Positions 21,492-32,420 of a stretch of DNA of 64,000 bases are shown in pieces. The first letter of the stretch is position 1. Each line of letters opens with the position of its first letter. Both the position numbers and the translations under genes were made by a program. Origin of the DNA: CBDAKK01 sp965216965 (GTDB taxonomy: Bacteria > Spirochaetota > Spirochaetia > WTKD01 > G963693115); the NCBI GenBank assembly GCA_965216965.1, contig CBDCGX010000003.1, positions 1 through 64,000 of the forward strand, read 5' to 3'. Under the pieces are notes generated by a model that was not told the DNA's origin, did not search any database, and worked only from the letters and a program-made list of their open reading frames with translations.

Positions 21492-24400
21492 ATGTCCTAT
21501 TATGAGACGCCAAAAAAGATTGATATTTCAAATGTAATGTTAAAGATTGCTTCTCCTGATAAGATCCGATCATGGAGTTATGGCGAGGTGAAAACTCAAG
21601 AAACAATTAATTATAGAACACTAAAACCAGAAAAAGATGGGCTTTTTTGTGAGAGAATATTTGGAACGACTAAAGATTGGGAATGCCATTGTGGAAAATT
21701 TAAATCAAGTCGATATAAGGGCATGGTATGTGATCGTTGCGGAGTTGAAGTATCTCACTCAAGAGTTCGGAGAGAGAGAATAGGAACTATAGAATTAGTT
21801 TCGCCTGTTGCTCATGTATGGTTTTATAAATCTGTTCCCTCTCGTATAGCAGATCTTTTAGGGGTGCCTGGGGGAAGCTTGAAATCGGTTATCACATATG
21901 AAAAAGTTATTGTAGTTGATCCCGGTGATACATCTCTTAAGGAATGTAGTATTATTACAAAAAAAGAATATACAGAACTTATAGAAAAGGGCTTTACTTT
22001 TACTGCTGGGAAAGGGGCAGAGACGGTTAAACGAATTTTAGAACAAATTGATCTTGATGGTTTAGTGCAAAGAATACGAAAAGAAATACAAGAAAAACCA
22101 CAGAGTGCCTCTCCTCTTATGCTACGGCGTTTAGAAATTGCAGAACATTTTAGAAATTCTGGTAATCATCCCTCATGGATGATATTGGATGTCATTGCTG
22201 TTATTCCTCCCGACCTACGACCTATGGTTCAGTTGGATGGGGGGCGGTTTGCGTCATCGGATTTAAATGATTTGTATAGACGAGTTATAAGAATCAATGA
22301 TCGTGTACGCAAAATGATAGCAATTAGAGCACCTGAAATTATGATAGAAAGCGAAAAAAGACTATTACAACAGGCGGTAGACTCTTTATTTGATAATACA
22401 AAAGACACAGTACATCCATCAAGTGGAAGACAATCAAAATGTCTTTCGGACATGCTACGAGGAAAACAAGGAAGGTTTAGACAAAACCTACTTGGGAAAC
22501 GTGTGGATTATTCTGGGCGTTCGGTTGTTGTTGTTGGACCTGAGCTTAAACTTCACCAATGTGGAGTACCAGTGAAAATGGCAATGGAACTATTTAAACC
22601 GTTTATTGAAAGAAAACTTATAGAAAAAAACATTGCATTCAATGTAAAAAGAGCTCGATCAATAATTGAACAAGAAGTTGATGAAGTATTTGAAGTACTC
22701 GAAGAAGTAGTGAGCGAACATCCTGTCTTACTTAATAGGGCACCGACATTGCATAGATTAGGATTTCAAGCATTTGAGCCAGTTTTAGTTGAGGGAAAAG
22801 CGTTAAAACTTCATCCGCTTGTTTGTCACGCATATAATGCTGATTTTGATGGAGATCAAATGGCAATACATATTCCTCTTTCACAGGCAGCACAGGTTGA
22901 GTGTTGGGGACTAATGCTTTCGTCTCGGAATTTACTCAATCCTGCAAATGGTGAGCCAATTGTATTTCCATCGCAAGATATGGTTCTTGGGAATTATTAT
23001 CTGACAAGTATAAAAAAAGGTTCAAAAGGTGAAGGGAGGTATTTTAGTAGTGTAAAAGAGGTATATTATGCTCTTGAGACTGGATACCTTGAATATCAAG
23101 CACTCATCAAAATTAAGATTGATGGACAGATTATCGAAACGACTCCAGGAAGGATATTATTTTCTCAATCAATTCCCAAGATAATTGGATTTCAGAATAG
23201 AACGTTTGATGACACGTCACTTAGAAAATTTGTAAGCGATGTATTAGTGTTGTATGGAGCGGACGTATTGGTTGAAATGCTTGATTCTCTCAAAGAACTT
23301 GGATTTAAATATGCAACTTTTTTTGGCTCTACTATAAGTGTAAGTGATATTCTTATACCCAAAACAAAAAAGCACACTCATTAAACAAGCAGATGAGGAA
23401 GTTGAAAATGTTCAGAAACAATACCAAGAAGGTGTTATGACGAATGAAGAGAGATATAACAGAGTAATTGAGATATGGAGTAAAACAAACAATCAGCTTA
23501 CTGAAGACCTCATGGAGGAACTCAGTAAAGAAAAATCGGGATTTAATCCAGTATATCTCATGGCACATTCTGGTGCTCGGGGGAGTAAAAACCAGATTAG
23601 ACAACTTGGTGGTATGAGGGGACTTATGGCTAAGCCTTCGGGGGACATTATTGAACTTCCAATTCGTTCGAATTTCAAAGAGGGGCTCAATGTATTGGAA
23701 TTTTTTATTTCTACAAATGGAGCTCGTAAGGGACTTGCAGATACTGCACTTAAAACTGCTGATGCAGGATATCTTACGAGACGACTTGTAGATATTGCAC
23801 AAAATGTTGTTGTTACAGAGGAAGACTGTGGTACGATAAATGGAATAGAAATACAGGCTTTGAAAGACGGAGAGGAGGTTGTAGAAATGCTTTCTGCTCG
23901 GGTTAAAGGTCGATATGTGGCTGATAGGGTACTCCATCCTATAACAGGTGAGGTTATTGTTGATATTGATAAGGAAATAGATTCTGAAACAGCAAGCTAT
24001 ATAGATAGTGTAGGTGTTGAGAAAGTTATTATTCGTTCTGTTCTTTCGTGCGAAGCTCAAAGTGATGTATGTCGAAAATGTTATGGATATAATCTTGTTA
24101 CAAATAGAACTGTTGATATTGGAGAGGCAGTAGGAGTAATTGCTGCTCAATCTATAGGACAGCCGGGAACTCAGCTTACTATGCGTACCTTTCATATTGG
24201 AGGTGTTGCGACAAGAGAAAATGAAGATAACTTTATTACTTTGAAATACCCTGTTCTTATTGGTGATATTGTTGGGAGTAGGGTTAAACTCAAAACAGGT
24301 GAGACCCTTATGACTCGTAAAGGATATCTTAAAGTTGCTAAGGTTTTTGAAGAATATAGTGAAAAATGATTTTAAAGAGTTACAAGTAGAAAATAACCAG

Positions 24401-25732
24401 CGAGTATTGAAGGACTCATTTATAGGTGTTTCTAATGACGGAACAAAAATAACGTCTGCAAACCCTTGTATAGTGAAAAAAATTGGAAAAAAGATATATC
24501 TTGTTAATGTCGATCAAGACATATATCTTAGAAATGGATCAGAGCTTAAAGTGAAGAAAAATGATTTTGTACAAGCAGGGAAGACAATAGCTGTATTTGA
24601 CCTTTTTGCCGAACCAATTATTTGTGAATATTCGGGAACAATACAATATCAAGATATAATTCCTGGAAGTACTATGAGAGAGGAAATTAATGAAGATACT
24701 GGAAAAGTTGAAAAGAAGATTGTTGAATCGACTACCGTATTTAATCCTAATGTAAAACTTGTAGATGATGAAGGAAAAGTGATTGTTACATATTCGTTGC
24801 CTTTTAATTCTTATCTTACTGTAGATAATGGGGAAAAAGTGAGCGTTGGCAAAGTGCTCGCAAAACTACCAAGAAGTAGTGTTAAGACTCGTGATATTAC
24901 AGGAGGACTTCCGAAAATAAGTAAATTGTTTGAGGCGTTTAATTCAAGGGAATTTGAAACTGTTCTTTCAAAAATAGATGGAACAATTAAATCTTCGGTA
25001 GCAAGAGAAAAAAATAGGCAGATTGTGATAGAAGATGAATTTGGAAAGACATTTCCACATCTTATTCCTCTAGGAAGACATTTGTTTGTTCGCGAAGGAG
25101 ATACAGTAAAGGCGGGAGATAGACTTTGCGAAGGAGAGGTAAATACGCATGACATTCTTGATATTTTGGGAGAATCTGCTTTACAAGCGTTTCTAATAAA
25201 TGAAATACAAGAAGTATATAGATTGCAAGGGGTAAATATTAATGATAAACACATTGGTGTTATTGTTAGACAGATGATGAGAAATATTGAGATTGTCCTT
25301 CCGGGAGATACGTATTTTATTCGAGGAAAACTTGTAGATAAGTTTAAATTTCTAGAAGAAAATAGAAAGATCGTAAGTCAAGGAGGAGAACCTGCTATTG
25401 CAAAACCATGTTTGCTTGGTGTAAAGAAGGCGAGTGTTAACTCTGAGTCATTCTTATCTGCGGCATCATTTCAAGAGACGACAAAGGTACTTACAAGTAA
25501 AGCGATTGAAGGGGTTGTAGATAATCTTGTTGGGCTTAAAGAAAACATTATTTTGGGACAACTCATACCTGCTGGTACTGGAACTAGATGTTATAGAAAT
25601 GTAGAATTGTATGACCAAGAATTTAAAAACCTTGATGATAAAGTTGAAAAGATTTTGCAAGAACGAGAATTGGAGAAAGAACAAATACTTCAGACAGAGA
25701 AACAAGAAGAGCAAAGTGATATATCATATTAA
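21492..25732 (+). CDS. rpoC: RNA polymerase beta-prime subunit, with two frame breaks
   Basis: About 1412 residues after two corrections. Start ATG 21492 has GGAGG six bases upstream. Landmarks: zinc ligands CHCGKFK and CDRCGVEV; catalytic NADFDGD (Mg-binding Asp triad); bridge-helix and trigger-loop region; second zinc cluster around CEAQSDVCRKCYG. The frame breaks at 23366-23371 (six A, five expected: DILIPKTK then STLIKQADEEV) and at 24362-24366 (five A, four expected: EEYSE then NDFKELQV). Both corrected joints align in length with other beta-prime subunits. It follows rpoB by 72 bp. One cell could not live without this gene, so the breaks are errors or are bypassed. Confidence 0.94.
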
Positions 25733-25805
25733 GCGTAAAAAATTGTGAGATTATATAGCATTTTTTTATATATGTAGAACACATAGCTGATAAAATGCAT
25801 TATCC

Positions 25806-27248
25806 ATGGTGGAATGTAAAGACATGGTAGTAATGAAATTTGGCGGGACATCCGTACAAACTGAAAAACAGTTTAGAAATGTGGCATCTCTTATAGTTAA
25901 AGAAGCAGGTTTTCTTGATAAGGAAGGATCTTCTGTAAGGAGGAAAACAAAGATGTCAAAATCGCTTCTCGTTGTATTATCTGCGGTAAAGGGAACTACA
26001 GATTTGCTTTTAGAAGCAGCAGAAAGATCGTGGCGAGGAAATACATATAAAAAAACATATAGTCAAATCAAAAATAAACACAAGGCTATATGGAATGCAT
26101 TGAGCAAAGGTGCTTCCTTCCCAGAAGACATAGAATCTGTTTTCAATGAACTTGAAGAATTACTTCACGGAATAAAGCTTATTAGAGAGTGTACATTAAG
26201 AACAAAAGATTTCATTCTTAGTTTTGGCGAGCGACTTAGTTGCATGATAATGGCGAAGTATGTAGCACAATACTTACAAGTAGATGTAGAATATCTTGAT
26301 GCAAGAGAATGTATTATAACTGATGATAAGTTTGGAGAGGCATCGGTACAGTTTAAAAAGAGTTATAAAAGGATAGCAAGTCGAGTAAAAGAAAATAAGA
26401 TTTATATATTTACTGGTTTTATAGCTTCGACTGTTAATGGAATTACAAGCACCTTAGGAAGGAATGGGAGTGATTATACTGCTTCACTTGTAGGAGCTGC
26501 ACTTAACGCAGAACGGATTGAAATATGGACGGATGTAGATGGGATTTTGAGTGCTGATCCCAACCTTGTAAAAGATGCGTTTGTTTTGCCATCTGTAAGT
26601 TACTTAGAAGCGATGGAGCTTTCTTATTTTGGAGCAAAGGTTATACATCCCCAAACGATTATACCTGTGTTCGAAAAGAATATTCCCATTCTTATAAAGA
26701 ATACTTTTAATCCCACAGCAGAGGGGACATATATTATACAAAGGGATAAACGTAAAGATAAAAAGAATTCTTTAATAACTGGAATTGCTTCGGTACGCGA
26801 CATGGCATTGCTTACAGTGGAGGGGGCTGGATTGTCTGGTAATTTTTATCTCTTGCCACGAATATTTAATGTATTTGCGTATAATCATGTGCAACCACTT
26901 ATGATTTCCCAGTCTTCGAGTAAACATAGTATTTGTTTTGTGTTAAAAGAAAATAATGTAGTTGCTATGTCACGTCTACTGAGAGAGGAGTTTTCGAAAG
27001 AGCTTGAAGGAAAAAGAATACAAAATATTTCTATATTAGAAAAGGTTTCTATTATTTCTGTAATTGGTTCTAATATGAGAGGAAGTTTGGGACTTGCGGG
27101 GACGGTGTTTCGTTCTATGGGAAAAGCAAAAGTAAATGTTATTGCAATAGCACAAGGGTCAAATGAAATAAATGTGTCTTTTGTAGTAAAGAAAGAGCAT
27201 AAGAAAAAAGCCATCCAAACATTACACAGAGAGTTTTTTAAAAGCTAA
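25806..27248 (+). CDS. lysC: Aspartate kinase
   Basis: 480 residues; phosphorylates aspartate at the head of the lysine/threonine/methionine pathway. Kinase motifs: VMKFGGTSV near residue 10, ILSFGERLS, LGRNGSDYTA and the ADPNLV block. The C-terminal ~150 residues carry ACT-type regulatory repeats (LLTVEGAGLSG and ISVIGSNMRG), where lysine or threonine usually inhibits. There is no fused homoserine dehydrogenase, unlike ThrA. A second in-frame Met at codon 7 is an alternative start. The gap before it is too short for a lysine riboswitch. It is followed by thrC, pointing to threonine supply. Confidence 0.93.
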   Translation: MVECKDMVVMKFGGTSVQTEKQFRNVASLIVKEAGFLDKEGSSVRRKTKMSKSLLVVLSAVKGTTDLLLEAAERSWRGNTYKKTYSQIKNKHKAIWNALSKGASFPEDIESVFNELEELLHGIKLIRECTLRTKDFILSFGERLSCMIMAKYVAQYLQVDVEYLDARECIITDDKFGEASVQFKKSYKRIASRVKENKIYIFTGFIASTVNGITSTLGRNGSDYTASLVGAALNAERIEIWTDVDGILSADPNLVKDAFVLPSVSYLEAMELSYFGAKVIHPQTIIPVFEKNIPILIKNTFNPTAEGTYIIQRDKRKDKKNSLITGIASVRDMALLTVEGAGLSGNFYLLPRIFNVFAYNHVQPLMISQSSSKHSICFVLKENNVVAMSRLLREEFSKELEGKRIQNISILEKVSIISVIGSNMRGSLGLAGTVFRSMGKAKVNVIAIAQGSNEINVSFVVKKEHKKKAIQTLHREFFKS

Positions 27249-27283
27249 TATGTAGCAACGGTAAAAATTATATAATATGTAAT

Positions 27284-28616
27284 ATGCATTGTAAAAGCAC
27301 ACGATATTTTTTAGACACAACTAATCATGTTTTTGATAACACTGGTGTGTCATTTACGGATGCTGTATTTGAAGGACTTGCTTTAGACGGAGGACTATAT
27401 TATCCTTCGTCAATAATAGATCTATCTCAAATTATTTTATCTTTACCTCATGATATATCGTTTGTAGATCTTTGTATTAAAATTACCTATGGGTTGTTTT
27501 CGGATGAGTTTTCTATGGAAGAGGTAGAAAAAATATGTAAACGAGCATTTTCTTTTTCTCCCATAGTGAGTCCCATAAATGATGAAATAATTTTATTGGA
27601 ATTATTTCATGGACCTTCTTGTGCTTTTAAAGATTTTGGAGCAGCATATCTTGCTTCGGTAATGGATCTTCATCTTAGTAAGACACGTTCACACACAACT
27701 ATACTTACTGCTACAAGTGGAGATACTGGTGGAGCGGTTGCACAAGCTTTTTTTAGAAAAGAAAATATTAGAGTGTTTATTTTGTACCCGTCAGGGAGAG
27801 TAAGCCCTTTGCAAGAAAAACAGCTTACCGGATTAGGGGGAAATATTATTGCACTTGAGGTAGATGGAAGTTTTGATGATTGTCAAAGAATGGTGAAAAA
27901 GATATTTGCTGATGAAGAATTAAGAAGTAAAACCCTCCTTACGTCGGCAAATAGTATTAATATAGGGAGACTTATTCCGCAATCGTTTTATTATATATAT
28001 GCTTGGAATATGCTAAGGCGTAGATGTGGTGATGATATACTTTTTTTCTGTGCCAAGTGGTAATTTTGGGAATCTAACGGCTGGACTTTTGGCATGGAGG
28101 TGGGGAGTTCCACTTAAGCATTTTGTTGCAGCTACGAATAGAAATAAAATAGTTCCCGAATATATTAAAACAGGGATATATGCGCCACAGCCTTCTATAC
28201 ACACAATTGCAAATGCCATGGATGTTGGAGATCCCAGTAATTTTGCACGAATGAAAGTGCTTTTTAATGAAATAAATATTCCTATGAGAGATATTATTTA
28301 TGGAGAGTGGGTAACTGATTCTGATATTAAAAGTACTATACAAGATGTTTTTAATAAGGAAAAGAGGTATATTTGTCCTCATACAGCTGCGGGAGTCAAA
28401 GCTGCCCAAAGAGTTATAAAAAAGACTTCGTATAATCAGGCAGTGGTACTTGCAACTGCAGCTGCGGGCAAGTTTTCTGAAGTTATAGAGTCAATATGTG
28501 GAGAAAAACCGCTATTTCCTCATCAATTAGAGATGTTTTTGGATAAGATGATGTGTGTGAGGCATATTTCTACAGATGAACAGATTGTAAAAGACATAAT
28601 TTGCTCTTTTTTGTAG
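27284..28616 (+). CDS. thrC: Threonine synthase with a T-tract frameshift
   Basis: 443 residues after correction. A PLP enzyme that turns O-phosphohomoserine into threonine. The PLP lysine lies in HGPSCAFKDFGAAYL; ATSGDTGGAVA and VPSGNFGNLTAG bind substrate and phosphate. The two parts meet at a seven-T run (28041-28047); with six T the sequence reads DDILFSVPSGNFGN, exactly as in the family. Uncorrected, the first part stops at 28063. It is 35 bp downstream of lysC, likely one operon. Confidence 0.92.
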
Positions 28617-28706
28617 CATGGAAACTTTTGTTTTTTAAATATTGTAGAAAACTTAATTAAATTGCTTAAAAGAATAACCGATTATTAATATAGGTATATT
28701 AATAAC

Positions 28707-31505
28707 ATGAATGAAAAACAGTTACGAGCATTTGAAAAACACCTATTAAAGTTTGGAGATGAGCAAAGATCTGAAGAGAAGCCTTTTGTTTCGATTTTTG
28801 ACATGACTAGCACTGAAAGTTTTTTTAAACAACAAAAAGAAAAACTTTCTAGTCTTTTAAAGAGTGTTATTCCTGAAAATTTAGATGAAGAAGATGAGGA
28901 TGATACTAAAGATACCATTGATGATAGAGAAACACCTACTAAGCAAAAAACTGAGATAGTAACAAAAGATGCTTTAGCACAAACAGGGGAAGGGGGAGAG
29001 GAAGCTACTTTTCCTGGAGATTCTGATAATGATATTGATTTTGAAGAAGAGATTGAAGAATCTGAAGAAGAGATCAGTGAGATAGAAGAGGAGTTAGAAC
29101 AAGAGATAGAGGAAGAAATTGAAGGACCAGTTGCATTTGGGCTTCCTTCGGAGTATAAGGACTTTAAGGATTATTTACTTCCATCTGTAGATGATGTATT
29201 TAGACCACTTTTAAAACATACTGCAATTTCTGATATTGTTCTTGCGGGAACCGATAATCTTAAAATAGATGAAGATATTGATGAAAAGATATTAGAAGAT
29301 GATTATGACTTTTTTGAACAAAAAAAAGCACAGGAAGCTGAAAAAGATCTAACGGAAGATGATAAGAAATTATTCTTATCAAACTTAGATTCATATAATG
29401 TCTTTATAAAGAAAACAATTATACATATTTTAACGACTAATGAATTAAGCGAAGAGTGTCGGAAGCTTATAAGACTTGTGATTAATGGAGCAAGGGCAAG
29501 AAGTGTTTTACACGAGTGTGAAAAAATACTAAATATAGAGTTGAATGTTCCTAGTGATTGGGTAATATATACAAATAAATCTCTCAAAACAAAGTTGTTG
29601 GGTGCTGCTGAAATAATTCAAATGACAGTGTATTTTGTTGGTGTTAGCGTTTTCCCAATTGTTGCAAGCATTACTGTTATCTTTTTTATTAGTTTCTATT
29701 TTATTGTAGAACCAGTTCGGGCTCTTATACAATATAGATCAGGATATGAGGCATTGATAGGTGAAAATTATGAAAAAAGTGAGAAATGTTTTGTAAGAGC
29801 ATCAAGTATATGGCATATGCAAAAATATTATTTCAAATATGCCAATGAATATATTACTCAAAAAAAATACGGAGAAGCACAGAAGAAATATGAACAACTT
29901 CTTTTTGGGTTAGATAATACTTTGAGAAAGTATGTTAAGGAATCTGTTTTAAATAAAAAATATTCGTCATTACATTATGTAGGAGGACAATATAGACAAT
30001 TGAATACATTTGTCAATTTTTCTCGTAAGGGGTTTAATAGACTTGTCTCATTAGAAAGGGATGTGTTTTTAAATTTTGATACTGTGGAAAGATACCAGGG
30101 TTTTTGGATTATAAAATTTCCATCTGATAAGAAAATGTATATGTCAATTGGAGACACCTATGTACAATGGTATGATATAAATAAAGAAAAATATCTCTTA
30201 GATAAGGCACTTGAAAATTATTCTAAGGCAATTATAATTTCAAACTCTTCTGATGAATCATTACTTAGGCGAGTACGGTATGCGGTAAGAGTAGGAGAGG
30301 AAGAGTATTTAAATAAAATACAACGGGTATTGTTAATGCCAAAAGAAAAGGCTGATATAGATATTGTATTTAATCCATATATGGAGCTTGTTGAATATAG
30401 AATAAATAAAGGACAGGCAAACTATGTAGCAGAATTATTAGATAAAATACGTGTTACACACCCAGATTATTCTGAAATACCCTATCTGTATGCATTGTAC
30501 TATGGAATGATAGGAGACTCTAATAAATATAAGCAATCTCTTTTAGAGGCAAAGCAAAGATATGCTTCGGAGACGTTATATGGGAAAAAATATATTCGTG
30601 CGATTAATGTTAATATTTTGTTGGCAAAATACATGTTAGATCAAGAAGTAAATATCAAGGCAGCAAATAATATTTTATATACTGCAGAAAAGCAATATAC
30701 AGACATAAAAAGAATATCTCGATTAAAAGATATTTCTGTAATAGAAATGAGGATATACCTTTTAAAAACAAAGATTGAATTATTAAATAATAATGTAAAT
30801 CGTGCACAAGTATACTTGTCAAAAATAGTAGATACAGAAAATAAAGATGCAGATACCATTGGATATTATCAAGGATTAATATATTATTTATCAAGGGATT
30901 TTAGCAAGGCATCTAAATTATTTGTATCATTTATAAATAAAAAAACTGAAGAACTTTCATTTGATAATATAAAAGAGTTTAAGAGTGCAATCGTAGATGT
31001 TGATTCTGATGTGTATAGTTATGTATACCCTCGTAATAGTATTATAAATACACCATTAAAGAATAAAGAAGACATATTCTTAGTAACGGGAAACGCTCTA
31101 CACCTTGCAGAAAACTATGCTGTATCTGCAGTAATGTATCAAAAAGCGATAGAGAGTATACGTGATAGCAATATAGAAGAAATAGGAAGAAAGGATATTC
31201 AATATAAAACCTCTCTCTATAGGTTGTCTCAGTTGTTAATAACTGTAAAAAATAATCTGGGAGTGTCTTTATATTATTTGTCTCAAACAAAAAACAACTC
31301 TGATGAGTCTAATAATTTATTAGAAGAGTCTCTCAAGAACTTAAGAGATGCAAATACAATGGTCCAAAACCTTTATAGAGATAGCAATGAAAGTACTCGT
31401 TTATTTAGGGTTGATTTGCCCGAGCAGAATATCTCACAAATATTAAATAATAAAGATAATCTTTCTATTTATTCTGATATTGGATTCCTTTTTAAAGAAT
31501 TATAA
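28707..31505 (+). CDS. TPR membrane protein resembling periplasmic flagellar collar protein FlcA
   Basis: 932 residues in three parts. A very acidic, low-complexity cytoplasmic N-terminus covers residues 1-150 (Glu/Asp runs near 110-135). One long transmembrane segment lies near 303-337 (VGVSVFPIVASITVIFFISF). A C-terminal ~590-residue helical region has TPR-type units (YFKYANEYITQKKYGEAQKK; ALENYSKAIIISNSSDESLL; YALYYGMIGDSNKYKQSLLE). This architecture and size fit the spirochaetal collar protein FlcA, which helps build the large flagellar motor in the periplasm. The assignment rests on layout, not alignment. It stands alone between thrC and a convergent gene. Confidence 0.6.
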   Translation: MNEKQLRAFEKHLLKFGDEQRSEEKPFVSIFDMTSTESFFKQQKEKLSSLLKSVIPENLDEEDEDDTKDTIDDRETPTKQKTEIVTKDALAQTGEGGEEATFPGDSDNDIDFEEEIEESEEEISEIEEELEQEIEEEIEGPVAFGLPSEYKDFKDYLLPSVDDVFRPLLKHTAISDIVLAGTDNLKIDEDIDEKILEDDYDFFEQKKAQEAEKDLTEDDKKLFLSNLDSYNVFIKKTIIHILTTNELSEECRKLIRLVINGARARSVLHECEKILNIELNVPSDWVIYTNKSLKTKLLGAAEIIQMTVYFVGVSVFPIVASITVIFFISFYFIVEPVRALIQYRSGYEALIGENYEKSEKCFVRASSIWHMQKYYFKYANEYITQKKYGEAQKKYEQLLFGLDNTLRKYVKESVLNKKYSSLHYVGGQYRQLNTFVNFSRKGFNRLVSLERDVFLNFDTVERYQGFWIIKFPSDKKMYMSIGDTYVQWYDINKEKYLLDKALENYSKAIIISNSSDESLLRRVRYAVRVGEEEYLNKIQRVLLMPKEKADIDIVFNPYMELVEYRINKGQANYVAELLDKIRVTHPDYSEIPYLYALYYGMIGDSNKYKQSLLEAKQRYASETLYGKKYIRAINVNILLAKYMLDQEVNIKAANNILYTAEKQYTDIKRISRLKDISVIEMRIYLLKTKIELLNNNVNRAQVYLSKIVDTENKDADTIGYYQGLIYYLSRDFSKASKLFVSFINKKTEELSFDNIKEFKSAIVDVDSDVYSYVYPRNSIINTPLKNKEDIFLVTGNALHLAENYAVSAVMYQKAIESIRDSNIEEIGRKDIQYKTSLYRLSQLLITVKNNLGVSLYYLSQTKNNSDESNNLLEESLKNLRDANTMVQNLYRDSNESTRLFRVDLPEQNISQILNNKDNLSIYSDIGFLFKEL

Positions 31506-31539
31506 ATAGCAATTTTTTCTTGAGCAAAAACACTATGTG

Positions 31540-32241
31540 TTACTCGTTTGGGGTCTCAAAGAGAATAATAATATTATTATTCTCGTTTGTAAATGTTATT
31601 CCAGTAATACGCGTCTTATTATCTGCAAGTATTTTATTTAATAAGAGAGAAAGGGCTTTGTTATTTGCAGGTATGCTTTTTGCATAAATTGTTTTGCTTG
31701 AAGCATTAATGGAATTATATTGTGCAAAGAGTATCCATAGTTGTGTTTTATATGTGCTTAGTGCTGTTGGAGTAAACCCAAGTTTGAAATATAATTGTAG
31801 TGTTGGTGTGATTTGTTGAGATGAATTGATTTTTATAAGGCGAATTGCAGTCACTTGCAGTCCATTTTTTACATATTGTACAAATGCTCCATCGGTTTGA
31901 ATATCAAACCCATTAGGCACCCATGCTTTTTTGCTGTTTATTTCCATATATTGCATCATTTTTTTTTCTGTTGCGTAACGTTCTATTTTCCACTCTGTGG
32001 TGAGAAGAGAGGGAGGGGTAGTTTGTGAGATAAATAAGAACTCACCGTTATTATTTCTATTGAATGCGTGAGGAACTATACCATTTGACATAGTGAAATT
32101 AATTGTTTTTTTAAGAGGTTCTACTTCTTTTTTTGTTTTTGTAACAAGCCAGTTTTTAGATTTCTGCTTTATTTCTTGAGAATATATAAAAAGAGGAAAT
32201 AGGAGTAAGTTATATATTAGTATATAAATATATAGTCTCAT
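31540..32241 (-). CDS. Exported protein of unknown function
   Basis: 233 residues with a clear signal peptide (MRLYIYILIYNLLLFPLFIYSQ). The remainder is rich in beta-type sequence with no Cys lipobox and no motif that I recognise (WKIERYATEKKMMQYMEINS; GFDIQTDGAFVQYVKNGLQV). Alternating strand patterns could form a small propeller or sandwich. It is convergent with the FlcA-like gene (34-bp gap) and divergent from htrA. Its last codons contain a perfect 24-bp AT-rich palindrome (31560-31583) that might terminate transcription arriving from the other side. Confidence 0.65.
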   Translation of the reverse strand: MRLYIYILIYNLLLFPLFIYSQEIKQKSKNWLVTKTKKEVEPLKKTINFTMSNGIVPHAFNRNNNGEFLFISQTTPPSLLTTEWKIERYATEKKMMQYMEINSKKAWVPNGFDIQTDGAFVQYVKNGLQVTAIRLIKINSSQQITPTLQLYFKLGFTPTALSTYKTQLWILFAQYNSINASSKTIYAKSIPANNKALSLLLNKILADNKTRITGITFTNENNNIIILFETPNE

Positions 32242-32420
32242 ATATTATAACTATATCATAGAAACGTATTTTATAAAAATACATGTTTATAAGAAGTTTT
32301 ATAAAATAAACTATTGTAGTATACTATGAAATAATGTATGGAGATTTTATAGTTTTTATTGATAAGAGAGTTCATACAGCTTTTAGAAAGCAATGCACGT
32401 ACTAAAATATAATTATTAAA

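Noticed and set aside
18470..24369. UGA recoded as Trp to explain early stops in rpoB and rpoC
   Set aside because: Reading through the stops stays in the wrong frame. uvrB ends naturally in TGA.
25733..25805. Lysine riboswitch before lysC
   Set aside because: The gap of 73 bp is too short for this ~170-nt element and shows no such folds.
31560..31583. Perfect 24-bp palindrome of AT-rich sequence
   Set aside because: It lies in the last codons of an exported-protein gene (Asn/Ile codons). It may be a terminator for the convergent gene, but there is no T-run, so not listed as one.
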